Of a stretch of 64,000 nucleotides of DNA, positions 7,955 through 16,270 are shown one piece after another (within the stretch, counting starts at the first letter, position 1; each line of letters begins with the position of its first letter). The notes under the pieces were generated by a model. That model was not told the origin of the DNA. It saw only the letters and a program-made list of their open reading frames with translations, and searched no databases. The DNA is from Flavobacterium pectinovorum (lineage in GTDB: Bacteria; Bacteroidota; Bacteroidia; Flavobacteriales; Flavobacteriaceae), in NCBI RefSeq assembly GCF_022802975.1, contig NZ_JAFEVZ010000017.1, positions 1 through 64,000 of the forward strand, written 5' to 3'. The translations under genes and the position numbers were made by a program.

Positions 7955-8358
7955 TGGATTCAGAAAAAATCCTGTCAGAATTAAGCTTTAAAGCAGTAAG
8001 AAGCAGTGGTGCCGGAGGACAAAACGTAAATAAAGTTTCCTCAAAAGTGGTGCTCACCTTCGATTTAAATACTTCTCAGGCTTTATCTGATGAACAAAAA
8101 TTATTGTTAGAAACCAATTTGGCATCACGTTTAACTTCTGAAAACATACTGATTTTAAATTGCGATGAAGACAGAAGCCAGCTTAAAAACAAAGAGATTG
8201 TCGTAAAACGTTTTTTAGAAATTATCAAAAAAGGATTATTTGTTCCTAAAATTCGTAAAGCAACGAAGATTCCAAAATCGGTGATTAAAAAGCGAATTAA
8301 GGATAAGAAGAATATTTCTGAGAGAAAACAATCAAGAAAGAAACCTAATTTGGAGTAG
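7954..8358 (+). CDS. arfB: Alternative ribosome-rescue factor / peptidyl-tRNA hydrolase ArfB
   Basis: ArfB (YaeJ) enters stalled ribosomes lacking a stop codon and hydrolyses the peptidyl-tRNA. The catalytic GGQ is in GAGGQNVNK (residues 19-27). The C-terminal tail is strongly basic (KKRIKDKKNISERKQSRKK), as needed to sense the empty mRNA channel. The 134-residue length fits ArfB and is too short for a class I release factor. Start and preceding stop overlap as TAATG, so translation is coupled to the kinase-DUF4301 gene. It is the last gene of this run. Confidence 0.92.
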   Translation: MDSEKILSELSFKAVRSSGAGGQNVNKVSSKVVLTFDLNTSQALSDEQKLLLETNLASRLTSENILILNCDEDRSQLKNKEIVVKRFLEIIKKGLFVPKIRKATKIPKSVIKKRIKDKKNISERKQSRKKPNLE

Positions 8359-8444
8359 GACTTTTATTTTTAGAGAGTTTGTTTTGTATATTTATTATTT
8401 ACTACTTGCTTTATCGCACAATAATTAAAGATTTTACCAAATAA

Positions 8445-9347
8445 ATGACCTATATAAAAGTTAGCGAAATTCATGAAATATACTATGAAGTATGTGGAAA
8501 TCCAGAAGGTGAACCAATATTGTTTGTTCATGGAGGCCCTGGAGCAGGATTTTCTGAAGATGATAAACGTTTTTTTAATTTTGATAAACAAAAAGTAATA
8601 TTTTTTGACCAAAGAGGTGCGTCAAAAAGTATTCCTTTTGGTTCAGTTATAGAAAATACTACTCAGCATTTAGTAAGTGATATTAATAAACTTCTTGATT
8701 ATTTAGAAATAGATAAAGTCACTTTGTTTGGGGGGTCTTGGGGTACAACTTTAGGGTTGATATATGCCATTCAAAATCCGGAAAGAATTAATAAATTATT
8801 ACTTCGAGGAATATTTTTAGGAAATAAAAAATCAATTGAACATTACTTGAATGGAGGAGTAAAAATAGAATTTCCTGAAATATGGAAAAGATTTAGAGAT
8901 AATGTTCCTAAAGAAAGTAAACAGTCACTCGCCGAATATTACTTAGAAAAAATGATAAATGGTTCCAAAGATGAAAAAGAGTATTTTTCTTACGAGTGGG
9001 CTTTTTATGAAATATCTATTTTTAAAAACAACATATCTGAAGAAGAGGTTGAAGAAATTCTAAATCAGATTCCTTATCAGACTCTTTCTGTATTGGAAGC
9101 TCATTATCTAAGTAATGACTGCTTTATTGAAGAAAATTATATTATAAAAAATTTAAAAAAAATTGATCACATCCCGATTAAAATAATTCACGGAAAACAA
9201 GATGCAATTTGTCCTTTAAAATTTGCAATCGAATTAAATTCTAAACTAACAAATAGTGAACTTTTTATATTAGATGGTGGACATTCGGATTCTGAACCCG
9301 AAATTGAAAGAAAAATAATAGAAATGATAAATAAAAAAGATTGGTAA
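8445..9347 (+). CDS. Alpha/beta hydrolase, proline iminopeptidase-like
   Basis: This member of peptidase family S33 probably removes N-terminal proline or another residue from small peptides. The oxyanion motif HGGPG is at 29-33, DQRG at 55-58, and the nucleophile elbow GGSWGT at 96-101 with Ser98. The likely acid is in HGKQDAICP and the catalytic histidine in DGGHSDSEP near the C-terminus. No signal peptide is seen, so it is probably cytosolic. It stands alone and its third positions are especially AT-rich compared with neighbours. Other small-substrate esterase activities are possible. Confidence 0.8.
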   Translation: MTYIKVSEIHEIYYEVCGNPEGEPILFVHGGPGAGFSEDDKRFFNFDKQKVIFFDQRGASKSIPFGSVIENTTQHLVSDINKLLDYLEIDKVTLFGGSWGTTLGLIYAIQNPERINKLLLRGIFLGNKKSIEHYLNGGVKIEFPEIWKRFRDNVPKESKQSLAEYYLEKMINGSKDEKEYFSYEWAFYEISIFKNNISEEEVEEILNQIPYQTLSVLEAHYLSNDCFIEENYIIKNLKKIDHIPIKIIHGKQDAICPLKFAIELNSKLTNSELFILDGGHSDSEPEIERKIIEMINKKDW

Positions 9348-9433
9348 TGTATGTTTACAATTCTAGAAGAAAAATAAAAAATGTCAAGCCAAATTGAGAA
9401 TCTATTTTTTGAAATTGATTTTTGCTATTGACC

Positions 9434-9465
9434 TTTGATTTTTGCAATTTTAAACACTACTTTTG
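9434..9465 (+). promoter_or_regulatory. Promoter of the TPP riboswitch-TonB receptor transcript
   Basis: TTTG at 9434-9437 and TACTTTTG at 9458-9465 are separated by 20 bp, matching the Bacteroidota -33/-7 consensus. Transcription would start near 9470, just before the riboswitch aptamer. Confidence 0.7.
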
Positions 9466-9471
9466 CACTGT

Positions 9472-9555
9472 CTCAAAGGGGTGCTCTAAATAACGAGCTG
9501 AGATCATACCCAAAGAACCTGAGCGAGTAATGTTGCTAAGGGAAAAAACGACAAA
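9472..9555 (+). ncRNA. TPP riboswitch (thi box)
   Basis: The conserved aptamer blocks are present: GGGGTGCTC then CTGAGA, ATACCC, GAACCTGA, and TGCTAAGGGAA. It binds thiamine pyrophosphate and normally lowers expression of the downstream gene. The next gene, after about 90 bp, is a TonB-dependent receptor. Two possible expression-platform features follow: a CGACAAA/TTTGTCG stem (9549-9582), and a pyrimidine run CCCCCTTTT (9618-9626) that could pair with AAAGGGG at the 5' side of the aptamer. Confidence 0.95.
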
Positions 9556-9644
9556 CATTTCAGTGTAAACTATATTTTGTCGGGAACACATTTATTAATT
9601 TAACCAAAAGAATAATTCCCCCTTTTATTCGTAATTCTTTACGG

Positions 9645-11822
9645 ATGAAAACTTTTTTAAAAAGTACTGAGGTACTAAGTTACAAAGGTTCTAAGTTGAA
9701 CCAAAAGTCTATTTTCTTTATTCTATTCTCTTTATTCTATTCTCTATTCTCTACTGCACAAGAGCAGGATTCGACCAAAGTTAATCAACTCGATAATGTA
9801 TTGGTTTCAGCAGTTCGTGTTACTGTAAAAACGCCTGTTAGTTTCAGTAATATGGATAAAAAGGAAATCAAATACAGAAATTTAGGTCAGGATATTCCAA
9901 TTTTAATGAATTATCTGCCATCAGTCGTAACTACTTCTGATGCCGGAAACGGAATGGGTTACACAGGAATTCGCGTGCGAGGAAGCGATGCTACAAGGGT
10001 AAATGTTACCATAAACGGAATTCCGTATAACGATGCAGAAAGTCAGGGGACTTTTTGGGTAAACATGCCTGATTTTGCTTCTTCCGTAGAAAGTCTGCAG
10101 TTACAGCGTGGTGTAGGAACATCAACTAACGGTTCTGGTGCTTTTGGAGCCAGTTTAAACATGCTGACAGATAATTACGCCACAAAAGCAAGTGGTGAAA
10201 TTTCAAGTTCTTACGGAAGTTTTAATTCAAACAAAAATACCGTAAAATTCAGTACAGGTCTGTTAAACGACCATTTCGAACTTGCAGGACGTTTGTCTAC
10301 AATAAAATCTGATGGTTATGTAGATCGCGGAAGTTCTGATTTAAAATCGTATTTTTTACAAGGAACTTATGTTGGCGGAACGACTTTGATTAAAGCATTA
10401 GTTTTTGGCGGAACTCAAAAAACATATCAATCCTGGAATGGAATTGATGCTGAAACTCTTATTTCTGATCGTAGGTATAATTCTTCCGGAAAATATAAAG
10501 ATGCACAGGGAAATATTCATTTTTATGACAATGAAACCGATAACTACAATCAGGATCATTATCAGTTGCACTGGAGCGAATCGATCTCAGATAAATGGAG
10601 TACAAATCTTGCCTTTCATTATACGAAAGGACTTGGTTACTATGAAAATTACAAATACAACGAGCCTGTTGCAGGTTACGAAGGAATTCAGCCTACAAAA
10701 ATGGTCGAAGATGATAATGGCGATTTAGTTCCCGGTACGGATTTAATTCGCCAAAAATGGCTGGATAATGACTTTTACGGAACTACTTTTTCTGTAAATT
10801 ATACAACAGAAAAGCTGAATGCTATCCTTGGCGGAGGCTGGAATAAATATGAAGGAGACCATTTCGGAAAAGTAATCTGGGCAAGATATTCTGACCAGAC
10901 AGAATTAGGTGATCATTATTATGATGATTTTTCAACAAAAACGGACGGTAATATTTTTGTAAAAGCTAATTATCAAATATTTGATAAATTAAGTTTTTAC
11001 GGAGATTTGCAATACAGAAATGTAAGATATAAAGCCAACAGTTGGGAGACAGGTCTTGTAGATGATACTTTTAATTTCTTTAATCCAAAAGCGGGTTTAA
11101 ATTTTGAAATCGATCAAAAAAATACGCTGTATTTTTCATACGCCCGTGCGAACCGTGAGCCAAACAGAACCGATTATGAAGGCGGAAACGTAAAGCCTGA
11201 AAAATTAAATGATTTTGAATTAGGCTGGAGATTTAATTCAGAGAAATTTCAATTGAATTCCAACTTTTATTATATGGGTTATAAAGATCAGTTGATTTTA
11301 ACCGGAACATTAGATGATGTCGGAAATCCAATTCGCTCAAATACTGATAAAAGTTATCGTTTAGGTCTTGAAGTTGATGCGACTATAAAACTTTCGGATA
11401 AATTCATTATTAGGCCAAACTTTACCTTAAGCAGTAATAAAAATGTCGATTTGGATGTTGAAGGCCAAAACTACGGCACAACTGATATTGCCTATTCTCC
11501 GTCTGTTATTGCAGGCAACATAATCGTATTTAGCCCAATTCAGGATTTGCATATTTCGTTATTGCAAAAATATGTTGGAGAACAATACATGAATAATATC
11601 GAATTGCCATCTGCAAAGCTGGCAGATTATTTTGTAAACGATTTAAATGTTTCTTTTGAAGTTAAACCAAAATCTGTTTTTAAATCAATTATGATAATAG
11701 GCTTGGTAAATAATATTTTAGATAAAAAATATGTTTCAAACGGATACATGTGGGATATTTATCCATATTATTATCCGCAGGCAGGAACCAATTTCTTAGT
11801 TGGATTAACTTTGAAATTCTAG
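9645..11822 (+). CDS. TonB-dependent outer membrane receptor, predicted thiamine uptake
   Basis: This is an energised outer-membrane beta-barrel importer of 725 residues. A signal peptide core (about 23-38, ending STAQ) precedes a plug domain with GIRVRGSDATRVNVTINGIP and the barrel. The protein ends in F, as barrel proteins usually do. No SusC-type N-terminal extension is seen. The TPP riboswitch in its leader indicates the substrate is thiamine, a phosphate ester or a precursor, in line with riboswitch-linked receptors described in Bacteroidota. The first 60 bases or so and the signal-peptide region are unusual repeat-like DNA (9658-9755). A terminator follows. Confidence 0.9.
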   Translation: MKTFLKSTEVLSYKGSKLNQKSIFFILFSLFYSLFSTAQEQDSTKVNQLDNVLVSAVRVTVKTPVSFSNMDKKEIKYRNLGQDIPILMNYLPSVVTTSDAGNGMGYTGIRVRGSDATRVNVTINGIPYNDAESQGTFWVNMPDFASSVESLQLQRGVGTSTNGSGAFGASLNMLTDNYATKASGEISSSYGSFNSNKNTVKFSTGLLNDHFELAGRLSTIKSDGYVDRGSSDLKSYFLQGTYVGGTTLIKALVFGGTQKTYQSWNGIDAETLISDRRYNSSGKYKDAQGNIHFYDNETDNYNQDHYQLHWSESISDKWSTNLAFHYTKGLGYYENYKYNEPVAGYEGIQPTKMVEDDNGDLVPGTDLIRQKWLDNDFYGTTFSVNYTTEKLNAILGGGWNKYEGDHFGKVIWARYSDQTELGDHYYDDFSTKTDGNIFVKANYQIFDKLSFYGDLQYRNVRYKANSWETGLVDDTFNFFNPKAGLNFEIDQKNTLYFSYARANREPNRTDYEGGNVKPEKLNDFELGWRFNSEKFQLNSNFYYMGYKDQLILTGTLDDVGNPIRSNTDKSYRLGLEVDATIKLSDKFIIRPNFTLSSNKNVDLDVEGQNYGTTDIAYSPSVIAGNIIVFSPIQDLHISLLQKYVGEQYMNNIELPSAKLADYFVNDLNVSFEVKPKSVFKSIMIIGLVNNILDKKYVSNGYMWDIYPYYYPQAGTNFLVGLTLKF

Positions 11823-11835
11823 ATATTCTAATTAA

Positions 11836-11880
11836 AAAAACAAAAGCCTGAAAGTTTTAGATTTTCAGGCTTTTGTTTTT
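11836..11880. terminator. Bidirectional terminator between the TonB receptor and a lipoprotein gene
   Basis: Perfect 18-bp inverted arms (11836-11853 and 11863-11880) with core AAGCCTGAAA and a 9-nt loop are flanked by A and T tracts. This serves the convergent genes on both sides. Confidence 0.9.
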
Positions 11881-12302
11881 TAATTGTAAACATTAATCAA
11901 ATTTCCGTTTGCTTCAACCCTGTACTGTTTCATTGGGTATTCTTCATTTTTATAACCAAGGCCGGTAAATAAACTGTAAGAGCTTTTGTCACAGGAGCAC
12001 ACTGCATTAATTCCGTCAATTTTCATCGCTGTGCAGGAGTTTAATGTCTGATTTGGACAGGCAGCATCAAAAGCGGTATATGTTCCCGGACCTGTCATCA
12101 TTACGATTACTCCTTTTGCACCATGATCTGCTACAAAAACCGGAGTACTCGGATACATAAGATTATTGTACGCAGGAAGGTTTACGTTTAGCTGCAAACT
12201 AATACGGTAATTAGGTATGTAGGGATTGTTATTGCTTCTGTTATTATCGCTACACGAGAAAAGTAAAGGAACAAACAGTATAAAAAGCCAGAGTTTTTTC
12301 AT
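11880..12302 (-). CDS. Lipoprotein with a degenerate Rieske-like domain
   Basis: The protein has a lipoprotein signal with lipobox LLFSC (Cys17 from the ATG at 12302; an ATG 12 bp upstream is possible) and about 140 residues. Its C-terminal half has a Rieske-like layout: a first loop ACPNQ, then AVCSCDKSSYSLFTG, then the strand pattern YRVEANGNLINVY. True Rieske [2Fe-2S] proteins need CxH and CxxH, but here the histidine positions are asparagine and aspartate, so a classical cluster is unlikely. Extra cysteines (ACPNQTLNSC and CSC) may form disulphides. It faces the periplasm or surface. Function is unknown. Confidence 0.7.
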   Translation of the reverse strand: MKKLWLFILFVPLLFSCSDNNRSNNNPYIPNYRISLQLNVNLPAYNNLMYPSTPVFVADHGAKGVIVMMTGPGTYTAFDAACPNQTLNSCTAMKIDGINAVCSCDKSSYSLFTGLGYKNEEYPMKQYRVEANGNLINVYN

Positions 12303-12394
12303 TGTTTTAAGCATAATTAGTGAAACAAAAATAATTTATTTGCTTGTGAATTCTATATGATTAACATATAATTATGTACTATTAAAAATAATAC

Positions 12395-12434
12395 TATATT
12401 TGTAATAAGAAAAATCCCGTCCCGATGGGATTTT
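12395..12434 (+). promoter_or_regulatory. greA promoter with leader hairpin (possible attenuator)
   Basis: TATATTTG at 12395-12402 matches the -7 consensus. Within about 10 bp of the likely start lies the stem AAAATCCC/GGGATTTT (12411-12434) followed by T residues, so it resembles an intrinsic terminator placed inside the 5' leader, 25 bp before the greA start. It could also terminate transcripts from upstream. Confidence 0.6.
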
Positions 12435-12459
12435 TTGTATTTATATAAACGATGAAGTT

Positions 12460-12936
12460 ATGAGTAAAGTATCTTATTATACAGCAGACGGGTTAAAAAA
12501 ATTAAAAGAGGAGTTGGAGCACTTAAAAAGTGTAATGCGTCCAAAGGCATCTGCGGATATAGCTGAAGCAAGAGATAAGGGTGATTTATCTGAAAATGCC
12601 GAATATGATGCTGCAAAAGAAGCACAGGGTTTATTAGAAATGAGAATTTCTAAATTAGAAGAAGTATATTCTAATGCCAGATTAATTGACGAATCACAAT
12701 TAGATGTTTCAAAAGCATTGGTATTATCTAACGTTAAAATCAAAAATCAAAGCAACGGAATGGAAATGAAATACACGCTTGTTGCTGAAAGTGAAGCTGA
12801 TCTTAAAACAGGAAAAATTTCGGTAACTTCTCCTATCGGAAAAGGCTTGCTTGGAAAATCTGTTGGCGAAGTAGCAGAGATTACAGTTCCAAATGGTGTT
12901 TTGAAATTCGAAATTTTAGAAATTTCCAGAGACTAA
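12460..12936 (+). CDS. greA: Transcription elongation factor GreA
   Basis: GreA inserts its coiled coil into the secondary channel of RNA polymerase and stimulates cleavage of backtracked RNA. The 158-residue length is standard. The N-terminal coiled coil (about 8-75) carries the tip motif DKGDLSENAEYDAAKE with the acidic catalytic residues. The C-terminal FKBP-like domain includes SPIGKGLLGKSVGEV. The HIT-family gene follows after 67 bp on the same strand. A terminator-like hairpin in its leader suggests control by termination. Confidence 0.97.
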   Translation: MSKVSYYTADGLKKLKEELEHLKSVMRPKASADIAEARDKGDLSENAEYDAAKEAQGLLEMRISKLEEVYSNARLIDESQLDVSKALVLSNVKIKNQSNGMEMKYTLVAESEADLKTGKISVTSPIGKGLLGKSVGEVAEITVPNGVLKFEILEISRD

Positions 12937-13003
12937 TTTTTTTAAAGTTTAACCGTTTAATCGTTCAGTCGGTTAAATGATTTACCAAATAAACGAATAA
13001 ACA

Positions 13004-13390
13004 ATGTCAATATTCACAAAAATAGTAAACGGAGAAATTCCAGCTTATAAAATTGCCGAAGACGATAATTTTCTGGCTTTTTTAGATGTAAATCCAAATG
13101 CTAAAGGACATACACTTTGTATTCCGAAGCAGGAAATCGATAAAATTTTTGATATTGATGATGAGTTGTATTTGGGATTGATGAAATTCTCCAAGAAAAT
13201 TGCAATTGCTTTAGAGAAAACTGTTTCCTGCAAAAGAGTTGGAATGGCTGTTGTGGGCTTAGAAGTTCCTCACGCACACGTACATCTGATTCCGTTAAAT
13301 GAAATGGATGAAATGCGTTTTCTTAATAAAGTGTCACTTTCCAAAGAAGAATTTGAAGCTTTGGCGAAAAGTATTGAGGCGAATTTATAA
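13004..13390 (+). CDS. HIT family nucleotide-binding protein
   Basis: This histidine-triad protein is a cytosolic nucleotide hydrolase or transferase, for example acting on purine phosphoramidates. The triad HAHVHLIP is at residues 90-97 with the catalytic histidine at 94, and the N-terminal IFTKIVNGEIPAYK is characteristic of the Hint branch. At 128 residues it is full length. It lies 67 bp after greA and may share its transcript. The exact substrate cannot be read from the sequence. Confidence 0.92.
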   Translation: MSIFTKIVNGEIPAYKIAEDDNFLAFLDVNPNAKGHTLCIPKQEIDKIFDIDDELYLGLMKFSKKIAIALEKTVSCKRVGMAVVGLEVPHAHVHLIPLNEMDEMRFLNKVSLSKEEFEALAKSIEANL

Positions 13391-13499
13391 TATTCAGAAA
13401 GAAATAAATAATGTTGTGAATTGTCAGGTTTAGCGGAGTCGAAATCTTTTTTAATTCAAATCAAAAATAAAAATGTAAAGTGTAGCAAAGAAATTCCTG

Positions 13500-14648
13500 C
13501 TACACTTTTTTATTTAATGAAATCTGAAATGTCGTTCCTTTGCCAATTTCAGAATGTAAAACTTTAATTTTTCCGCTATGATATTCTTCAACGATTCTTT
13601 TGGTTAAAGAAAGTCCTAATCCCCAACCACGTTTTTTGGTAGTAAAACCGGGTTCAAAAATAGTTTTGAATTGCTTCTTCAAAATGCCGGTTCCGGAATC
13701 TTTGATGTTTATTTTTACATGATGATTGTCCTGCTCAATTTGGAGGTCTAAAGTTCCTTTTCCTTTCATGGCATCAATAGCATTTTTTACCAGATTTTCA
13801 ATAGTCCAGCTATGAAGTGCCGGATTAATCAGTGCAAAAATAGGTTTGTCCGGAGTTTGATACGAAAAGGCAACCTGTTTTGAGAAACGTAATTGTAAAT
13901 ACTCAAAAGTGCGTAAGGTTTCTGCAACAACATCATGATTTTCCAGAACCGGAACAGAACCTATTTTAGAGAATCGGTCAGTGATTGTCTGCAAACGCTC
14001 AACATCTTTTTCAATTTCAGCTGTGATGGTCTGATCAATTTCTTCGGTTTTTAGAATTTCAACCCATCCAATTAAAGAAGAAAGAGGAGTTCCAATCTGA
14101 TGGGCAGTTTCCTTTGCCATTCCTGCCCAAAGTTTATTTTGGGTCGCTATTTTGGTACTTCTGTAGAAATTGTAAATCAACGCAGCAAACAAAAAAATAA
14201 TCAGTAACAATGCAATAGGATAATATTTAAGTTTATTCAGTAATGCCGAATTTCCGTAATATAACTGTTGGTGTTTTCCGGGAGCATATTCAAAAATTAT
14301 AGGCTCATTTTCATTTTTTAATTTATTCAAAAGTTTTTTAAATTTCGCTTTGTCATTAAGGATTTCTTCAGGAACATTTTTAGAATTAATCACTTTATCG
14401 TACATCACCAAAATTACCGGAACAGAGGCATTGCTGTTTGTAATCTCCAAAGGCAAATCAAGATCTGTATACTCGTCAGCGTTGATGATTGTTTTTTGAG
14501 CATTGGCCAATATATTCATTTTCAAACGTTCTTCGTTTTTGAATATTTGAAAAAAGGTATAGGTATTCCAAAGTATCAGCGAAATGATTGAAAAGGAAAT
14601 AAAAATAATAATCCAACGGGTTGTATTTCTGCTTTCAGAAAAATGCAT
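13500..14648 (-). CDS. Sensor histidine kinase (orphan)
   Basis: This is a membrane-bound two-component sensor. Transmembrane helices lie at about residues 11-29 and 143-160 and enclose a periplasmic region of about 110 residues without a recognised sensor domain. The phosphoacceptor box ETAHQIGTPLSSLIGW has His183. The ATPase domain shows ENLVKNAIDAM (N box), KDSGTGI (G1) and RGWGLGLSLTKRIVEEY (G2). I chose the ATG at 14648 (MHFSES), since the longer reading begins at a TTG. No response regulator lies beside it, so its partner is elsewhere. Confidence 0.88.
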   Translation of the reverse strand: MHFSESRNTTRWIIIFISFSIISLILWNTYTFFQIFKNEERLKMNILANAQKTIINADEYTDLDLPLEITNSNASVPVILVMYDKVINSKNVPEEILNDKAKFKKLLNKLKNENEPIIFEYAPGKHQQLYYGNSALLNKLKYYPIALLLIIFLFAALIYNFYRSTKIATQNKLWAGMAKETAHQIGTPLSSLIGWVEILKTEEIDQTITAEIEKDVERLQTITDRFSKIGSVPVLENHDVVAETLRTFEYLQLRFSKQVAFSYQTPDKPIFALINPALHSWTIENLVKNAIDAMKGKGTLDLQIEQDNHHVKINIKDSGTGILKKQFKTIFEPGFTTKKRGWGLGLSLTKRIVEEYHSGKIKVLHSEIGKGTTFQISLNKKV

Positions 14649-14808
14649 AGAATAATTTTTGAGGTATAAATATAACGAAATAAACACATTTAATATTTTG
14701 TGAATGTTTAAAGATTTTTGTTTTTAAGCTTAAAAGTATTTCTTTTGGATAAACCATTTCTATACTTTTGTAGTTGCTGAAACAAGTTCGGTTTAAAAGA
14801 AAATAAAT

Positions 14809-15684
14809 ATGATTAGCATTAATCCAAAAGAGATACCAACGGCAAAATTACAAGGCTATCTGCAAAGTGCCATTGGACCAAGACCAATTGCTTTTGCAAG
14901 TACAATCAGCGTAAAAGGAATTCCTAATTTGTCGCCTTTTAGTTTCTTTAATGTGTTTAGTGCCAATCCGCCAATTTTGGTTTTTTCTCCCTCAAGGCGT
15001 GTGCGTGATAATACCGTAAAACATACTTTGATTAATGCCGAAGCAACAAAAGAAGTTGTAATTAATGTAGTAAATTACGATCTGGTTCAGCAGACTTCAT
15101 TGGCAAGTACTGAATATGGAGAAGGTGTAAACGAATTTATTAAAGCAGGTTTAACACAGATTCCTTCAGATTTGGTAAAACCTTATCGCGTAAAAGAATC
15201 TCCGGTGCAGTTTGAGTGTAAAGTCACACAGATTATTCCTTTAGGAGAAGAAGGAGGTGCAGGAAATCTGATTCTTTGCGAGGTGGTAAAAATACATATA
15301 CACGAATCTATTCTGGATGAAAACGGAGCAATCGATCAGCATAAAATTGATTTGGTTTCAAGATTAGGAAGTAACTGGTATTCAAGATCGAATCAGGGAC
15401 TTTTTGAAGTAGAAAAACCACTGACAACTTTAGGAGTTGGAGTAGATGCAATTCCAAATTTTATCAAAGAAAGCCCTGTTTTTGACGGGAACGATTTGGG
15501 GAAACTAGGAAATATAGAAGCCTTGCCTACAACAGAAGAAGTTAGTATATTTGTGAAAGAAAATTTTTCGGTAAAAGGAGTTTTAAGCTCTGACGATCAG
15601 CAAAAAATACATTTAGAAGCCAAAAAACACCTTGATGAAGGAGATGTTTTATCAGCCTGGAAAGTGCTTTTGGCAAAGAAATAA
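14809..15684 (+). CDS. Flavin reductase-like FMN-binding protein
   Basis: This 291-residue protein has the flavin reductase-like split barrel in its first 200 residues (GPRPIAFASTISVKG, NLSPFSFFNVFSANPP), which binds FMN. The C-terminal 90 residues are an extension typical of Bacteroidota and Proteobacteria homologues. It likely reduces flavin or acts as an FMN-dependent oxidoreductase in the cytosol. The electron partner is not apparent. A TACTTTTG element at 14763-14770 could be its promoter. The DUF3127 gene follows after 31 bp. Confidence 0.85.
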   Translation: MISINPKEIPTAKLQGYLQSAIGPRPIAFASTISVKGIPNLSPFSFFNVFSANPPILVFSPSRRVRDNTVKHTLINAEATKEVVINVVNYDLVQQTSLASTEYGEGVNEFIKAGLTQIPSDLVKPYRVKESPVQFECKVTQIIPLGEEGGAGNLILCEVVKIHIHESILDENGAIDQHKIDLVSRLGSNWYSRSNQGLFEVEKPLTTLGVGVDAIPNFIKESPVFDGNDLGKLGNIEALPTTEEVSIFVKENFSVKGVLSSDDQQKIHLEAKKHLDEGDVLSAWKVLLAKK

Positions 15685-15715
15685 GAAAAGAAACAATAAT
15701 TAATATAGACAGAAG

Positions 15716-16087
15716 ATGGAAGTTACAGGAAAAGTAAAAGTGGTTAATCCGGAACAGCAAGTTAGTGCCTCATTCAAAAAAAGAGAATTAGTTGTTACTA
15801 CAGATGAGCAGTATCCGCAACATATTTTAATCGAATTTACACAAGATAAATGCGATTTATTAAGTAGCTACAAACAAGGTGAGGCTGTAAAAGTTTCTAT
15901 CAATTTAAGAGGAAGAGAATGGGTTAATCCACAAGGAGAAACCAGATATTTTAATAGTATTCAGGGATGGAGAATCGAAAGATTAGCTCCTGAAGGTCCT
16001 GCACAGACACCACCTATGCCTGCAGCAGAAGCTTTTGCTCCGGCAACTAATTTAAACGAAGACGAACCGGACGATTTGCCTTTCTAA
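15716..16087 (+). CDS. DUF3127 protein with SSB-like acidic tail
   Basis: The 123-residue protein has an N-terminal beta-rich domain (about 1-95) that fits DUF3127, a family I know as OB-fold-like. After a Pro/Ala-rich linker (about 98-112) it ends EDEPDDLPF. That ending closely resembles the C-terminal tip of single-stranded DNA-binding proteins (DDDIPF), which recruits DNA repair and replication partners. A single-strand nucleic acid-binding role is therefore plausible but unproven. It is 31 bp after the flavin reductase gene, with no functional link evident. Confidence 0.8.
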   Translation: MEVTGKVKVVNPEQQVSASFKKRELVVTTDEQYPQHILIEFTQDKCDLLSSYKQGEAVKVSINLRGREWVNPQGETRYFNSIQGWRIERLAPEGPAQTPPMPAAEAFAPATNLNEDEPDDLPF

Positions 16088-16108
16088 GAGTTTAAATTAC
16101 AAAATTTA

Positions 16109-16157
16109 AAAATTCCAAATTCCAAATCATTACTGTGTATTTGGGATTTGGAATTTT
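16109..16157. repeat. Long hairpin repeat after the DUF3127 gene
   Basis: Inverted arms of 19 bp (AAAATTCCAAATTCCAAAT at 16109-16127; 16139-16157) with one mismatch and an 11-nt loop. The same AATTCCAAAT wording recurs between rpsB and tsf (35150-35246), so it belongs to a dispersed family. It may act as a terminator. Confidence 0.6.
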
Positions 16158-16270
16158 ATTTTTGAGTTAGTTTTGTTATTTCGACTGAAGTAAGAAATCG
16201 CACAAGTAACTCCACAAAGAAAGATTATGGAAGTTTGAAATTGCCATTGTTATTGAAATTGATTTTTTAA

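Noticed and set aside
12948..12977. TTTAACCG/CGGTTAAA inverted repeat after greA as a terminator
   Set aside because: The 8-bp arms are separated by 14 nt with no T-run; it is probably a low-complexity repeat, too weak to annotate.
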